This document shows positions 43,889 through 52,393 of a stretch of DNA of 64,000 nt, one piece after another. Source of the stretch: Roseobacter insulae (GTDB lineage Bacteria; Pseudomonadota; Alphaproteobacteria; Rhodobacterales; Rhodobacteraceae). Where the stretch lies: contig NZ_JAHXDN010000004.1 in the NCBI RefSeq assembly GCF_019375555.1, forward strand, positions 310,001-374,000, read 5' to 3'. Both the position numbers and the translations under genes were made by a program. Every line of letters starts with the position of its first letter. Positions within the stretch are counted from its first letter, which is position 1. Below the pieces are notes generated by a model. That model worked only from the letters and a program-made list of their open reading frames with translations, was not told the origin of the DNA and did not search any database.

Positions 43889-44330
43889 TCAGATCACGAC
43901 GGTTTCAACCATCGGACGGGTTTCGTGACGGTGCTCCCATTCCAGCGGGCCAGGATGCACGCGGAAACGCGTCTTGATGCAGGTGGCATCCTGCGGCGGC
44001 AGCGAGCGCGGCAGGTTCTTTGCCTCGACTGTCAACACGAAGAGGCGCGCCCCGGTGCCAGCTTACGCAATTCCTTGCACAGCATATCGCCGCCAGCACA
44101 AGCCAGGGCGCCCGGGTCTGGATGGGCAGCGACGGCATGTTGATGCAGTTGCCGGCGCCGGGGAACTGCATCAGGTCCGCGTGCCGCCCGGCCAGCTTCC
44201 GGTCGCAATCGCGATGCCTTCTTTCTTGGTGGTCAGCACATTGGTGATCACGTCCGGGTCCGCGTTCGGCAGGCGGATCAGCGTGGTGTGGCTGCACTAT
44301 GAAGACACGGGCCAAGTGACCCGCCGGTTT
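43889..44330 (-). pseudogene. Unidentified broken gene upstream of the SDR remnant
   Basis: Two fragments read on the minus strand. One (about 44060 to stop 43889) ends ARLFVLTVEAKNLPRS ... HETRPMVETVV, and its stop lies just 11 bases before the SDR start, which indicates a former operon. The other (about 44310-44190) reads TLIRLPNADPDVITNVLTTKKEG. They sit in different frames with stops between. I do not recognise the family; both look like coding sequence rather than noise because hydrophobic and charged residues alternate sensibly. Limits are approximate. Confidence 0.35.
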
Positions 44331-44518
44331 GGCCCGCCCGGTGGCGGATGTGACGGTTCGGCTCACATCAGCCCGTATCGCCTTTGGCCGCTATTCCGAT
44401 GTGTCTGACCTTGCGACGAATCCCGCGCCGCGCCACGCGGGCCGGTCCAAAGACGTCGCCGCGAAACCCGTTCCGGAACCGGGCACACATACCAATGCGA
44501 CCTGACACAATGTGCCAA

Positions 44519-45241
44519 ATGACACCCTCCGCGCCCGACCCTTCGGCATGGTCCGGCTTGGTGGATGTGCCGCCCGCCGATATCGTGACGCCACGGCTGT
44601 TCTCAGGCTATGCAGCCACATTCGGCGGCCTTCTTGCCGATGTTGGTCAGACAGTCACCGGCCTGCGCTGCTGCCTGTTTCCCCCGATGGTATCCAAGGA
44701 CGGCCTTGGAATGGATGGGCACCCGGTCAATGGTGGCTTTGTGCCGCCGATCCTCCTGCCCCGCCGCATGTGGGCGGGGGAAGAGGGCGCGTTCCTGCGC
44801 GCCTTGACGCCGGGGGCGACCCTCCGAAAAACATCCACGATCAAGGATGCGACGGAAAAGACCGGACCGTCCGGCGCAGTGTGTTTCCTGTTCGTCCTGC
44901 ACAAGTACGAAACGCGTGGCAGGATTGCGCTCCGCGACTTGCAGACCATTGCGTTTCGCGAGATGGCGACACGGATGGCTGCGCCCAGGGCAGCACCGGC
45001 AAACCTGCCGCGCTCCGAATTTCATCAACCGTTTGCCGGGACCCCGATCCCCTTGTTTCGATACTCTGCGTTGACATCCACCACGACCTGCAGCGCGCGC
45101 GAGGTCGCGTTTTCTCCCGGCCTGGTGATCCATGGCCCGTTGCAGGCATCAGCGCTGGTCATCTTTGCCAGCAAAGTGCCGGGCGCGGTGATGGCTCGTC
45201 ACGCCCTGTCAGGGGAAATGTCCGGCCAACAGGCGGGCTGA
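44519..45241 (+). pseudogene. FAS1-like hydratase (HTD2/mesaconyl-CoA hydratase type) with damaged active site
   Basis: An open frame of 240 residues that aligns with HTD2-like dehydratases through GHPVNGGFVPPILLPRRMWAG, LTPGATLRKTSTIKDATEKTGPSG and the C-terminal PGLVIHGPLQAS. In the family the last third must contain FRYSALTFNxHRIHYD; here LFRYSALT is followed by TSTTTCSARE and the HRIHYD residues are out of frame (another register gives IHHDLQRAR). Two compensating indels removed the catalytic histidine region, so activity is unlikely even though the frame is open. Ribosome site weak. Adjacent to other remnants on the minus strand. Confidence 0.6.
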
Positions 45242-45393
45242 AACGCCAAGGGACGCTGGCACAGGGTGCAGAGACTGAACACTTTGTCCCGCCCGGCGGA
45301 GACTTGCGCGACATCAGACAGGGCGACACCACGCCTGAGCATCCGCGCAATGCTTGACTCGCCCGCACGCGCGTTTTAAACGCTGGTCAACAT

Positions 45394-45465
45394 CCGGAAG
45401 CATAAGCCTTCCGGTCCCGAGCCTTTCGGGATCGCCCCCCACCAGCGAGTTTCGCCCGTGGGGGC
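45394..45465 (+). other. Three tandem hairpins upstream of ffh
   Basis: Three consecutive inverted repeats: CCGGAAG-N7-CTTCCGG (45394-45414), TCCCGA-N5-TCGGGA (45415-45431) and CCCCCAC-N15-GTGGGGG (45436-45464), the last followed by ATTTGTGCATTTT. They lie 71-142 bases before the ffh start in the sense strand and could form a structured leader, an attenuator or a terminator of an upstream transcript. Not a canonical 4.5S RNA, as its conserved tetraloop and asymmetric loop are absent. Confidence 0.5.
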
Positions 45466-45535
45466 ATTTGTGCATTTTCCGCGTGGTGCCTACATCAGGG
45501 TCATCCCGCAACCGAACCGAAAGGGGCTATGGCCC

Positions 45536-47032
45536 ATGTTTGAAAATCTCTCCGAACGCCTGTCCGGCGTCTTTGACCGTCTGACCAAACAGGGCGCGCT
45601 CTCGGATGAGGACGTCGCAACCGCCCTGCGCGAGGTGCGCGTGGCCCTGCTGGAGGCGGACGTCTCCCTGCCCGTCGCGCGCGATTTCGTGAAAGCGGTG
45701 CAGGAGAAAGCCACCGGGCAGGCGGTCACCAAGTCGATCACCCCCGGCCAGCAGGTCGTCAAGATCGTGCATGACGCGCTGATCGACGTGCTGAAAGGCG
45801 AAGGCGAGCCGGGTGCGCTGAAGATCGACAACCCGCCAGCACCCATCCTGATGGTCGGCCTGCAGGGCTCGGGCAAAACCACGACCACCGCGAAACTGGC
45901 CAAGCGCCTGAAAGACCGCGACGGCAAGCGCGTGCTGATGGCCTCGCTCGACGTGAACCGCCCTGCGGCGATGGAGCAACTCGCCATCCTCGGGATGCAG
46001 ATCGGCGTCGACACGCTGCCCATCGTCAAGGGCGAAGACCCGGTCGCCATCGCCAAGCGCGCGAAAACGCAAGCCGGTCTTGGCGGCTACGACGTTTACA
46101 TGCTGGACACCGCGGGCCGCTTGCACATCGACGCCGACCTCATCGCCCAGGCCGCCGCTGTCCGTGACGTGGCCAACCCGCGCGAGACCCTGCTTGTGGT
46201 CGACGGTCTCACCGGTCAGGACGCGGTCAACGTCGCCACCGAATTCGACGACAAGATCGGTGTCTCGGGCGTCGTGCTGACGCGGATGGACGGCGACGGG
46301 CGCGGCGGGGCGGCGCTATCGATGCGCGCGGTCACCGGCAAGCCGATCAAATTCGTGGGCCTCGGCGAGAAGATGGACGCCATCGAGACCTTCGAGCCCG
46401 AACGCATCGCCGGCCGCATCCTCGGCATGGGCGACATAGTGGCGCTGGTCGAAAAGGCGCAGGAAACGCTGGAACTGGAACAGTCCGAGCGGATGATGAA
46501 GCGCATGGTCAAGGGTCAGTTCAACATGAACGACCTTAAGATGCAGCTCGAACAGATGCTCAAGATGGGCGGGATGGAAGGCATGATGGGCATGATGCCC
46601 GGCATGGGCAAGATGGCCAAGCAGGTGCAGAACGCCGGCATCGACGACACCATCCTCAAACGCCAGATCGCGCTCATTCAGTCGATGACGAAAAAGGAAC
46701 GCGCCAACCCCCAGATCCTGCAGGCCTCCCGCAAGAAGCGCATCGCAAAGGGCGCAGGTCTGGAAGTGTCAGAGCTCAACAAGCTGCTGAAAATGCAGCG
46801 CCAGATGGGCGACATGATGAAGAAAATGGGCAAGATGGGCAAAGGCGGCATGCTGAAACAGGCGATGAAAGGCATGTTCGGCAAGGGCGGCATGGACCCG
46901 TCCCAGATGGACCCCAAACAGCTTGAGGCAGCGGCCAAGGCGATGGGCGGCAAGCTGCCCGGCGGCATGGGCGGTATGGGTGGCGGCATGCCGCTGCCTC
47001 CCGGTCTCTCGGGGTTCGGCAAGAAAAAATGA
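45536..47032 (+). CDS. ffh: Signal recognition particle protein Ffh
   Basis: A 498-residue GTPase that binds signal sequences on the ribosome with 4.5S RNA and passes them to FtsY. The NG domain has MFENLSERLSGVFDRLTKQGAL, G1 GLQGSGKTTT, G3 DTAGR and G4 TRMDGDGRGG; the C-terminal M domain is methionine-rich (MEGMMGMMPGMGKM, MGDMMKKMGKMGKGG). ATG 45536 with AAAGGGG before it is chosen over longer frames. Length is slightly above the usual 450 because of the Met/Gly tail. It is coupled to a GNAT gene (ATGA). Confidence 0.97.
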   Translation: MFENLSERLSGVFDRLTKQGALSDEDVATALREVRVALLEADVSLPVARDFVKAVQEKATGQAVTKSITPGQQVVKIVHDALIDVLKGEGEPGALKIDNPPAPILMVGLQGSGKTTTTAKLAKRLKDRDGKRVLMASLDVNRPAAMEQLAILGMQIGVDTLPIVKGEDPVAIAKRAKTQAGLGGYDVYMLDTAGRLHIDADLIAQAAAVRDVANPRETLLVVDGLTGQDAVNVATEFDDKIGVSGVVLTRMDGDGRGGAALSMRAVTGKPIKFVGLGEKMDAIETFEPERIAGRILGMGDIVALVEKAQETLELEQSERMMKRMVKGQFNMNDLKMQLEQMLKMGGMEGMMGMMPGMGKMAKQVQNAGIDDTILKRQIALIQSMTKKERANPQILQASRKKRIAKGAGLEVSELNKLLKMQRQMGDMMKKMGKMGKGGMLKQAMKGMFGKGGMDPSQMDPKQLEAAAKAMGGKLPGGMGGMGGGMPLPPGLSGFGKKK

Positions 47033-47568
47033 CGTTGGTCGAGGATCATACCCTCATCCGCATTCCGACCCTGCGGACGGAACGGTTTGTCATGCGCGCC
47101 CCGAAACCCTCTGATTTCGAGGCCTATGCGGCGTTCCGTGGCTCTGACCGGGCGGCAGGTGTCGGCGGGCCCTACACCCGCGAACAGGCGCACGACAGCC
47201 TCTGCGGGCTGGTCGGTCACTGGCAGATCGAAGGCTACGGCCGCTGGATGGTCACCGGGGCTGATGACACCCCTCTCGGCGTGGTCGGGCTGATGAACAC
47301 CCCCGCATGGCCCGAGCCGGAGATCGCCTGGTCGGTCTTCGCCGCCGCCGAGGGCAAGGGCGTGGCCTTCGAGGCCGCGATGGCCGCGCGCGCCTATGCC
47401 TACACCGTGCTGGGCTGGTCCACTGCCATCAGCTGCGTGCTCCGGGACAATACCCGCAGCCACGCGCTGGCAGAACGCATGGGGGCCACGCGCGACGGCA
47501 GCTTCACCGCACCTGACCTCGGCGAGCTTCTGATCTACCGCCACCAACCCGCGAGGAACGTCGCATGA
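47029..47568 (+). CDS. GNAT-family N-acetyltransferase, copy 1
   Basis: A 179-residue RimJ/RimL-type acetyltransferase (LRTERFVMRAPKPSDFEAYAAF at the start; later AWSVFAAAEGKGVAFEAAMAARAYAY, the acetyl-CoA pyrophosphate loop, which here reads EGKGVAFEA). It is the first of four paralogues between ffh and rpsP and overlaps ffh by ATGA. Its own stop overlaps the NIPSNAP gene. The close link to ribosomal and SRP genes suggests a protein substrate; nothing proves it. Confidence 0.85.
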   Translation: MTLVEDHTLIRIPTLRTERFVMRAPKPSDFEAYAAFRGSDRAAGVGGPYTREQAHDSLCGLVGHWQIEGYGRWMVTGADDTPLGVVGLMNTPAWPEPEIAWSVFAAAEGKGVAFEAAMAARAYAYTVLGWSTAISCVLRDNTRSHALAERMGATRDGSFTAPDLGELLIYRHQPARNVA

Positions 47569-47900
47569 TCACCTGCACCGTCCGCTATGAAATCGACCCC
47601 GGCAAGCTGGAGGCCTTCGAGCGCTATGCGCGGTTCTGGATCTACAAGATCCCGCAGATGGGTGGCACCCACCACGGCTATCACCTGCCGCATGAGGGCC
47701 CGAACGACATCGCCTACTGCCACTTCTCCTTCCCGTCGCTGGCGGCCTATGAGGCGTACCGCACCCGCATGTGGGAGGATGACGAGTGCAAGGCCGCCTA
47801 CGCCCTTGCCACCGAAACCCAATGCATCCGTCGCTACGACCGCTCCTTCACCCGCCCGGTGCTGGACGGCGCCAGCCCCGCAGATCTCGGCCTGATGTAA
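47565..47900 (+). CDS. NIPSNAP-family protein
   Basis: A 111-residue ferredoxin-like dimeric alpha/beta barrel protein (MITCTVRYEIDPGKLEAFERYARFWIYKI and HHGYHLPHEGPNDIAYCHFSFPSLAAYEAYR), characteristic of NIPSNAP proteins. The function is unclear in bacteria. The ATGA overlap with copy 1 shows it is part of the operon. It separates the first GNAT from the other three. Confidence 0.85.
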   Translation: MITCTVRYEIDPGKLEAFERYARFWIYKIPQMGGTHHGYHLPHEGPNDIAYCHFSFPSLAAYEAYRTRMWEDDECKAAYALATETQCIRRYDRSFTRPVLDGASPADLGLM

Positions 47901-47901
47901 C

Positions 47902-48090
47902 GTGACAACCGCGCCCGTCATACCCTCGGACCACCTGCGTCTGCGCCTCCATGTCATCCAAGTCATGCAGGCCCTCCGGGCGTTCTGCCAGATGCCGCGC
48001 TTTGATGGCGTGCAGCAGCGGAAGAACCGCACGCATTGCTGGTACGGCTCCGCCGCCAACGTCGCCTATCGCTACGGGGTGGCCGCATGA
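47902..48090 (+). CDS. Possible small protein between NIPSNAP and GNAT copy 2
   Basis: A 62-residue frame from GTG 47902 to TGA 48090 that overlaps the next start (ATGA). It has no strong ribosome site, but its residues are well mixed (HLRLRLHVIQVMQALRAFCQ, then YGSAANVAYRYG). The spacing exactly fills the gap of an otherwise seamless operon, which favours reality; no family is recognised. Confidence 0.35.
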   Translation: MTTAPVIPSDHLRLRLHVIQVMQALRAFCQMPRFDGVQQRKNRTHCWYGSAANVAYRYGVAA

Positions 48091-48668
48091 CAGCCTATCC
48101 CTGCGAAACACCCGCCATCGGCCCTGCCGCGACACTGGCCGCCCAGTTCCAGTCGCTCGTGCCGGTGCTGGAGACCCGACGCCTGCGCCTGCGCGCGCCG
48201 CATATCGGCGATTTCGAACATTATGCCGAGATCACCGTCGGCGCCCGCGGCAAACATATTCTCGAGGACCCGACGCGCGAGGCGGCCTGGTACGACTTCA
48301 CCCAAATGGTGGCAGGCTGGACCCTGCGTGGCCACGGGCTCTGGACGGTCGAGCTCAGGTCGGGCGGTACGGTGGCGGGGTTTGTCCTGCTCGGCTTCGA
48401 ACCCGGCGACCCCGAACCCGAACTCGGGTTCATGATGCGGGCAAGCGCCGAAGGCCGGGGCTATGCCCGCGAGGCCGCACTGGCGGCGCGCGATTATGGC
48501 TACGCGGTGCTCGAACTGCCCTCGCTCGTCAGCACCATCGCGCCGGCAAACACCCGATCGCGCCTGCTGGCCGAAAGGCTCGGCGCAGCGCGCGACCCGC
48601 AGCTCGAAGCCGCCCTGCAGGACGATATCCTCGTCTATCGCCATCCGGCACCGGGGACAGAGATATGA
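48087..48668 (+). CDS. GNAT-family N-acetyltransferase, copy 2
   Basis: A 193-residue paralogue of the RimJ/L type, with VLETRRLRLRAPHIGDFEHYAEI after a longer N-terminus than the others and ASAEGRGYAREAALAARDYGY as the acetyl-CoA loop (ExRGxAxEA intact). Its start is the ATG 48087 inside the previous stop overlap; its stop overlaps copy 3 by ATGA. Substrate unknown. Confidence 0.87.
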   Translation: MTAYPCETPAIGPAATLAAQFQSLVPVLETRRLRLRAPHIGDFEHYAEITVGARGKHILEDPTREAAWYDFTQMVAGWTLRGHGLWTVELRSGGTVAGFVLLGFEPGDPEPELGFMMRASAEGRGYAREAALAARDYGYAVLELPSLVSTIAPANTRSRLLAERLGAARDPQLEAALQDDILVYRHPAPGTEI

Positions 48669-49195
48669 AGCTCGACACCCCGACACTGCAAACCGACCGC
48701 CTGATCCTGCGCGGCCCGAAACCATCGGATGTCGATACCTTCATGGCGTTCTACGCCACAGAACGGTCGCAGTTCACCGGCGGGCCGATGACACCCCGGC
48801 AGGCCTGGAATTTCTTCGGCACCGAAATCGGCCATTGGGTGATACACGGCTTTGGCATGTTCGTGGTGACCCGCAGGGGCTCTGATGCGCCGCTGGGGAT
48901 CGTCGGCCACTGGTATCCCCACGGATGGCCCGAAAAAGAAGTGGGCTGGGTGCTGTTTGACGCCGCTTCCGAAGGCCAGGGCATCGCGCGCGAGGCGGCA
49001 GAGGCCTGCATCGACCACGCGTGGCACGTGCTGGGATGGGACACGATCGTCAGCTATATCGCGGTTGACAATCATGCCTCCGTGGCGCTGGCCGAACGGC
49101 TCGGGGCCACGCTCGACCCGGAGGCGGTGCAGCCCAAGCCGGAAACGCCGGGACTGGTCTACCGCCACCCCCGCCCGAAGGGGGCCACAGAATGA
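48665..49195 (+). CDS. GNAT-family N-acetyltransferase, copy 3
   Basis: A 176-residue paralogue (TLQTDRLILRGPKPSDVDTFMAFYATERSQFTGGP; loop ASEGQGIAREAAEACIDHAWHV). It is closest to copy 4 in the N-terminal LRGPxPxD motif and in the use of GTEIGHW / AEIGHW after the first third. The gene ends 85 bases before copy 4. Probably a tandem duplication. Confidence 0.88.
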   Translation: MKLDTPTLQTDRLILRGPKPSDVDTFMAFYATERSQFTGGPMTPRQAWNFFGTEIGHWVIHGFGMFVVTRRGSDAPLGIVGHWYPHGWPEKEVGWVLFDAASEGQGIAREAAEACIDHAWHVLGWDTIVSYIAVDNHASVALAERLGATLDPEAVQPKPETPGLVYRHPRPKGATE

Positions 49196-49204
49196 CCCCG
49201 ACCC

Positions 49205-49245
49205 GCCTTTCTCTGGTTCAAAAATATCCCCGCCGGAGGCTCCCG
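49205..49245. repeat. Possible dispersed intergenic repeat
   Basis: The short gap between copies 3 and 4 contains a CTGGTTCAAAAATATC element followed by CCCGCCGGAGG, similar to a short intergenic repeat often seen in Rhodobacteraceae genomes. It occurs once in this window, so repeat status rests on recollection only. Confidence 0.3.
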
Positions 49246-49280
49246 CAGCCTGCCTCGGGCACCAACGGGAGCGTGGCGCG

Positions 49281-49886
49281 ATGACCGATGCACTGATCCC
49301 GACGCTGGAAACCACCCGTCTGTCCCTGCGCGGCCCGGAACCCGAGGATTACCCGGATTTCAAGGCGACCTTCACCAGCTACCGCGCCCGCTTCATGGGC
49401 GGGCCGCTGAACGCCTATGAGGCGTGGATGCTCTATGCCGCCGAAATCGGCCATTGGCAGATCCGCGGTTTCGGCATGTGGATGGTGCATGACAAGACAA
49501 CAGACGAAACCCTTGGCATGGCCGGTGGCTGGAAACCCGCCAAATGGCCCGAAGCGGAGATCGCCTGGGTGATCTGGCCGGACAGGGCAGGCAAGGGTTA
49601 CGCGCTGGAGGCGACCCATGCGGTGCGGCATTATCTTTACAACCAGAAGGGCTGGGAGACAGCCGTCAGCTACATCGACCCCAAGAACCTCGACAGCATT
49701 CGGCTGGCCGAGCGGCTGGGGGCGCGCAAGGATGCCGATGCCGCGACCATCGACGGCAGCGATGCGGTCTATCGCCACCCGTCACCGGCAGCGCTCGATG
49801 GCACGCAGCTGGCGCATGGCATCGACATGGAGATCAGCCACTACGCCGATCCGCTCTTCAAACCGAAAGGATGGGCCATTGACTGA
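49281..49886 (+). CDS. GNAT-family N-acetyltransferase, copy 4
   Basis: A 201-residue paralogue (TLETTRLSLRGPEPEDYPDF; loop PDRAGKGYALEATHAVRHYLY) with a C-terminal tail of about 25 residues not found in the others (LAHGIDMEISHYADPLFKPKGW). Ribosome site GGGAGCG lies some 10 bases upstream. It is followed by the chorismate mutase gene after 105 bases. Confidence 0.87.
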   Translation: MTDALIPTLETTRLSLRGPEPEDYPDFKATFTSYRARFMGGPLNAYEAWMLYAAEIGHWQIRGFGMWMVHDKTTDETLGMAGGWKPAKWPEAEIAWVIWPDRAGKGYALEATHAVRHYLYNQKGWETAVSYIDPKNLDSIRLAERLGARKDADAATIDGSDAVYRHPSPAALDGTQLAHGIDMEISHYADPLFKPKGWAID

Positions 49887-49991
49887 CCTGACCCTGACAC
49901 AACACTCGTCGCGGCACCCCGGCGGTGCACAGGCGGTGCACATCCTGTGCACGCCGGTCATACCCGCTGTTTACAGGCAGGGAGGCCCGTC

Positions 49992-50288
49992 ATGACCGAT
50001 GCCGTCACCCGCGCCGCAGAGGTGCTCAGGGATCATCGCGCCTCCATCGACCGGCTCGATGCGATCCTCGTCTATACGCTGGGCGAGCGCTTCAAGCACA
50101 CCCAGGCCGTGGGGAAACTCAAGGCTGAACACGACCTTCCCCCGTCCGATCCCGCCCGTGAAGCGGCGCAGATCGAACGGCTCGAAGATTTGGCGAACCG
50201 GGCCGATCTGGACCCCGAATTCGCCAAGAAGTTTCTCAACTTCATCATCGCTGAAGTCATTCAGCATCACCATCAACATCAAAAATAA
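49992..50288 (+). CDS. Chorismate mutase, AroQ type
   Basis: A 98-residue all-helical enzyme that converts chorismate to prephenate for phenylalanine and tyrosine synthesis. The AroQ pattern is visible: LRDHRASIDRLDAILVYTLGERFKHTQAVGKLKAEHDLPPSDPAREAAQIERL with the catalytic arginines and lysine. CAGGGAGG precedes ATG 49992. Its place between acetyltransferases and rpsP is a typical Rhodobacterales arrangement. Confidence 0.88.
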   Translation: MTDAVTRAAEVLRDHRASIDRLDAILVYTLGERFKHTQAVGKLKAEHDLPPSDPAREAAQIERLEDLANRADLDPEFAKKFLNFIIAEVIQHHHQHQK

Positions 50289-50337
50289 CGGTGGCCGAAA
50301 AACCACCTGACCTACTGAACACAAAAGGAAATACACA

Positions 50338-50730
50338 ATGTCTATGAAAATTCGTCTCGCCCGCGGCGGCTCCAAGAAGCGCCCGTTTTACCGTATCGTC
50401 GCCGCGGACAGCCGCATGCCGCGCGATGGCCGCTTCATCGAGAAGCTGGGCACCTACAACCCGCTGCTGCCAAAAGACAGCGAAGACCGCGTGAAAATGG
50501 ATGTGGAACGCGTGCAGCACTGGCTGGGTCAGGGCGCGCAGCCAACCGACCGCGTGGCCCGCATGCTGGAAGCCGCTGGCCTGAAAGAAAAAGCCGAGCG
50601 CAACAACCCCAACAAGGGCACGCCCGGCAAGAAAGCACAGGAACGCGCCGAGGAAAAAGCCGCCAAAGCGGCCGCCCCTGCGGAGGAAGCCCCTGCCGAG
50701 GACACCCCGGCGGAAGAAACCGCTGGGTAA
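50338..50730 (+). CDS. rpsP: 30S ribosomal protein S16
   Basis: A 130-residue small-subunit protein ([42 protein letters not shown]) of normal core length with an acidic, alanine-rich C-terminal extension of about 40 residues ([24 protein letters not shown]) common in alphaproteobacteria. An AAAGGAAATACACA site precedes the ATG. It heads the rpsP-rimM-trmD-rplS group and is separated from rimM by a small membrane-protein gene. Confidence 0.97.
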   Translation: MSMKIRLARGGSKKRPFYRIVAADSRMPRDGRFIEKLGTYNPLLPKDSEDRVKMDVERVQHWLGQGAQPTDRVARMLEAAGLKEKAERNNPNKGTPGKKAQERAEEKAAKAAAPAEEAPAEDTPAEETAG

Positions 50731-50769
50731 GGTCACAGCTTGCGCTGGCTCACCGAGCGGGCCACATAG

Positions 50770-50803
50770 GGCGCTGCACCGGACCCTGGTGCGGCGCCTT
50801 CTT
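50770..50803 (+). terminator. Terminator-like hairpin between rpsP and the rimM operon
   Basis: Eleven-base arms GGCGCTGCACC / GGTGCGGCGCC (one mismatch) around seven bases, followed by TTCTTC. The U-run is weak, so it may attenuate rather than end transcription into the downstream rimM-trmD genes. Confidence 0.5.
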
Positions 50804-50820
50804 CATGACGGGACTGACAC

Positions 50821-50964
50821 ATGCTGTTTCGACCCATCCGCACGTTGATCGTGATCGTGATTGCTTTCATGGCCGGATTGCTTTTTGAACGCAGCCGGAT
50901 ATCAGATAGCTGCGCGACCGCCGGTGGCACCATGCTGGCCGGGCTTTGCAGGGGGGCACAATGA
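50821..50964 (+). CDS. Small membrane-anchored protein between rpsP and rimM
   Basis: A 47-residue frame from ATG 50821 to TGA overlapping the rimM start (ATG 50961). It has one membrane helix ([17 protein letters not shown]) and two cysteines near the C-terminus (SCATAGG, LCRG). The same context and pattern (membrane helix, FERS, two Cys, GLCRG) recurs in other Rhodobacteraceae to my memory. Function unknown. Overlap with rimM supports translation. Confidence 0.6.
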   Translation: MLFRPIRTLIVIVIAFMAGLLFERSRISDSCATAGGTMLAGLCRGAQ

Positions 50965-51467
50965 GCGAAGACAGAATATGCGTGGGTGCGATCGGCGGGG
51001 CCTACGGGGTGCGCGGTGAAGTGCGTATCAAGAGTTTCTGCGCGGTGCCGGAAGACATTGAAACCTACAGCCCGCTGACCGACGAAAGCGGCGCGCGCAA
51101 TTTTCATCTCGCAATCATCCGCAGCATCAAGAACGGGTTCGCTGCCCGTATCGCCGAGGTTGCCAGCAAGGAAGACGCCGACGCCCTGAAGGGTGTGCAG
51201 TTGTTTGCAGGCCGCGATCAGTTGCCCTCGCTGCCCGATGACGAATACTACCACGCTGACCTCGTCGGATTGCAGGTCATTGACACGGGTGGCGTCGTGC
51301 TGGGGACGGTGAAACAGGTTCTGGATCACGGCGCGGGTGATCTGCTCGAAGTGCAGCGTCCCGGGTCATCCGAAACGGTGCTGCTGCCATTCACTCTGAC
51401 TGCGGTGCCAACGGTTGATCTGGCCACCGCGCGCGTCATCGCCGACCCGCCGGAAGGGTTGTTCTGA
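50961..51467 (+). CDS. rimM: Ribosome maturation factor RimM
   Basis: A 168-residue protein that helps mature the 30S head with S19. An N-terminal RimM beta barrel ([21 protein letters not shown]) and a C-terminal PRC-barrel ([37 protein letters not shown]) are clear. Start overlaps the small membrane gene's stop. It is followed after 4 bases by trmD. Confidence 0.96.
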   Translation: MSEDRICVGAIGGAYGVRGEVRIKSFCAVPEDIETYSPLTDESGARNFHLAIIRSIKNGFAARIAEVASKEDADALKGVQLFAGRDQLPSLPDDEYYHADLVGLQVIDTGGVVLGTVKQVLDHGAGDLLEVQRPGSSETVLLPFTLTAVPTVDLATARVIADPPEGLF

Positions 51468-51471
51468 GCGC

Positions 51472-52263
51472 ATGTCCGACACTCCCAGATCCCATGGCCG
51501 CAAATCCATCCGACCGACATCAAAGCCACATTCGCTGATGAGCGATGACGAAACGCTCGCGGATGCATGGCAGGTGCGGGTGGTGACCCTTTTCCCGGAG
51601 GCGTTTCCGGGCGTGCTGGGGTTGTCCCTGACGGGCAAAGCCCTGAAGGAGGGCGCGTGGCAATTGCATACGCATGATCTGCGCAGTTTCGGCATCGGCA
51701 AACACCGCAACGTGGATGATACGCCCGCAGGCGGGGGTGCGGGCATGGTGATGCGCGCCGATGTCGTCGGTCCCGCAATCGCCGCCGCCCAGGAACATGC
51801 GCGCGGGCAGTGGCCAATCCTCTACATGTCCCCGCGCGGCCGTCGGTTCGATCAGGCGATGGCGCGCGATCTGGCGCGCTGCGATGGTGTGACAATCCTG
51901 TGCGGACGATTTGAGGGCGTGGATGAGCGGGTGCTCGACCACTACGGGATCATGGAAATCTCTATGGGTGATTTCGTCATGACCGGTGGCGAATTGGCCG
52001 CCCAGGCGATGATTGACGCCACGGTCCGGCTGCTGCCGGGGGTGCTTGGCAACGCCGACAGCATGGTTGAAGAGAGCCATTCGAACGGGCTGCTGGAGCA
52101 TCCGCAATATACCCGTCCGGCCATGTGGGAGGGCCGCGGCATTCCAGATGTCTTGATGTCCGGCAATCACCAGGAAATTGCGAAATGGCGCCGCACAGAA
52201 TCAGAAGAGCTGACCAAGAAGCGACGCCCGGATCTGTGGGAGAAGATGCGGGCGGACGACTGA
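51472..52263 (+). CDS. trmD: tRNA (guanine-37-N1) methyltransferase
   Basis: A 263-residue SPOUT methyltransferase that prevents frameshifting by methylating G37. The knot region reads GDFVMTGGELAAQAMIDATVRLLPGVLGN, with RPGxW-like LLEHPQYTRPAMWEG and GNHQEIAKWR at the C-terminus. Residues 1-35 are a polar extension before WQVRVVTLFPEAFPGVLG; a later ATG at 51538 would remove most of it. Length is slightly above the usual 250. Confidence 0.96.
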   Translation: MSDTPRSHGRKSIRPTSKPHSLMSDDETLADAWQVRVVTLFPEAFPGVLGLSLTGKALKEGAWQLHTHDLRSFGIGKHRNVDDTPAGGGAGMVMRADVVGPAIAAAQEHARGQWPILYMSPRGRRFDQAMARDLARCDGVTILCGRFEGVDERVLDHYGIMEISMGDFVMTGGELAAQAMIDATVRLLPGVLGNADSMVEESHSNGLLEHPQYTRPAMWEGRGIPDVLMSGNHQEIAKWRRTESEELTKKRRPDLWEKMRADD

Positions 52264-52393
52264 CACCGCGACAGGTGACATGCACGTCAACGGCAATTGG
52301 CCCAGGAATTGCCGCAAATCGTGATCAATTTGACTAAGTTTCGTCAAAATTGCCAACGACACTACCCGAGGTGGAAATCTGGGGAGATGTCAC

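Noticed and set aside
45394-45465. Hairpin region before ffh considered as 4.5S SRP RNA (ffs)
   Set aside because: The conserved tetraloop and asymmetric loop sequence of SRP RNA are absent, and the stems are separate rather than a single rod.
49879-49994. A 38-residue frame starting at TTG after GNAT copy 4, ending at the chorismate mutase start
   Set aside because: It lacks a ribosome site and any pattern of conserved residues; the gap is better read as an ordinary leader.
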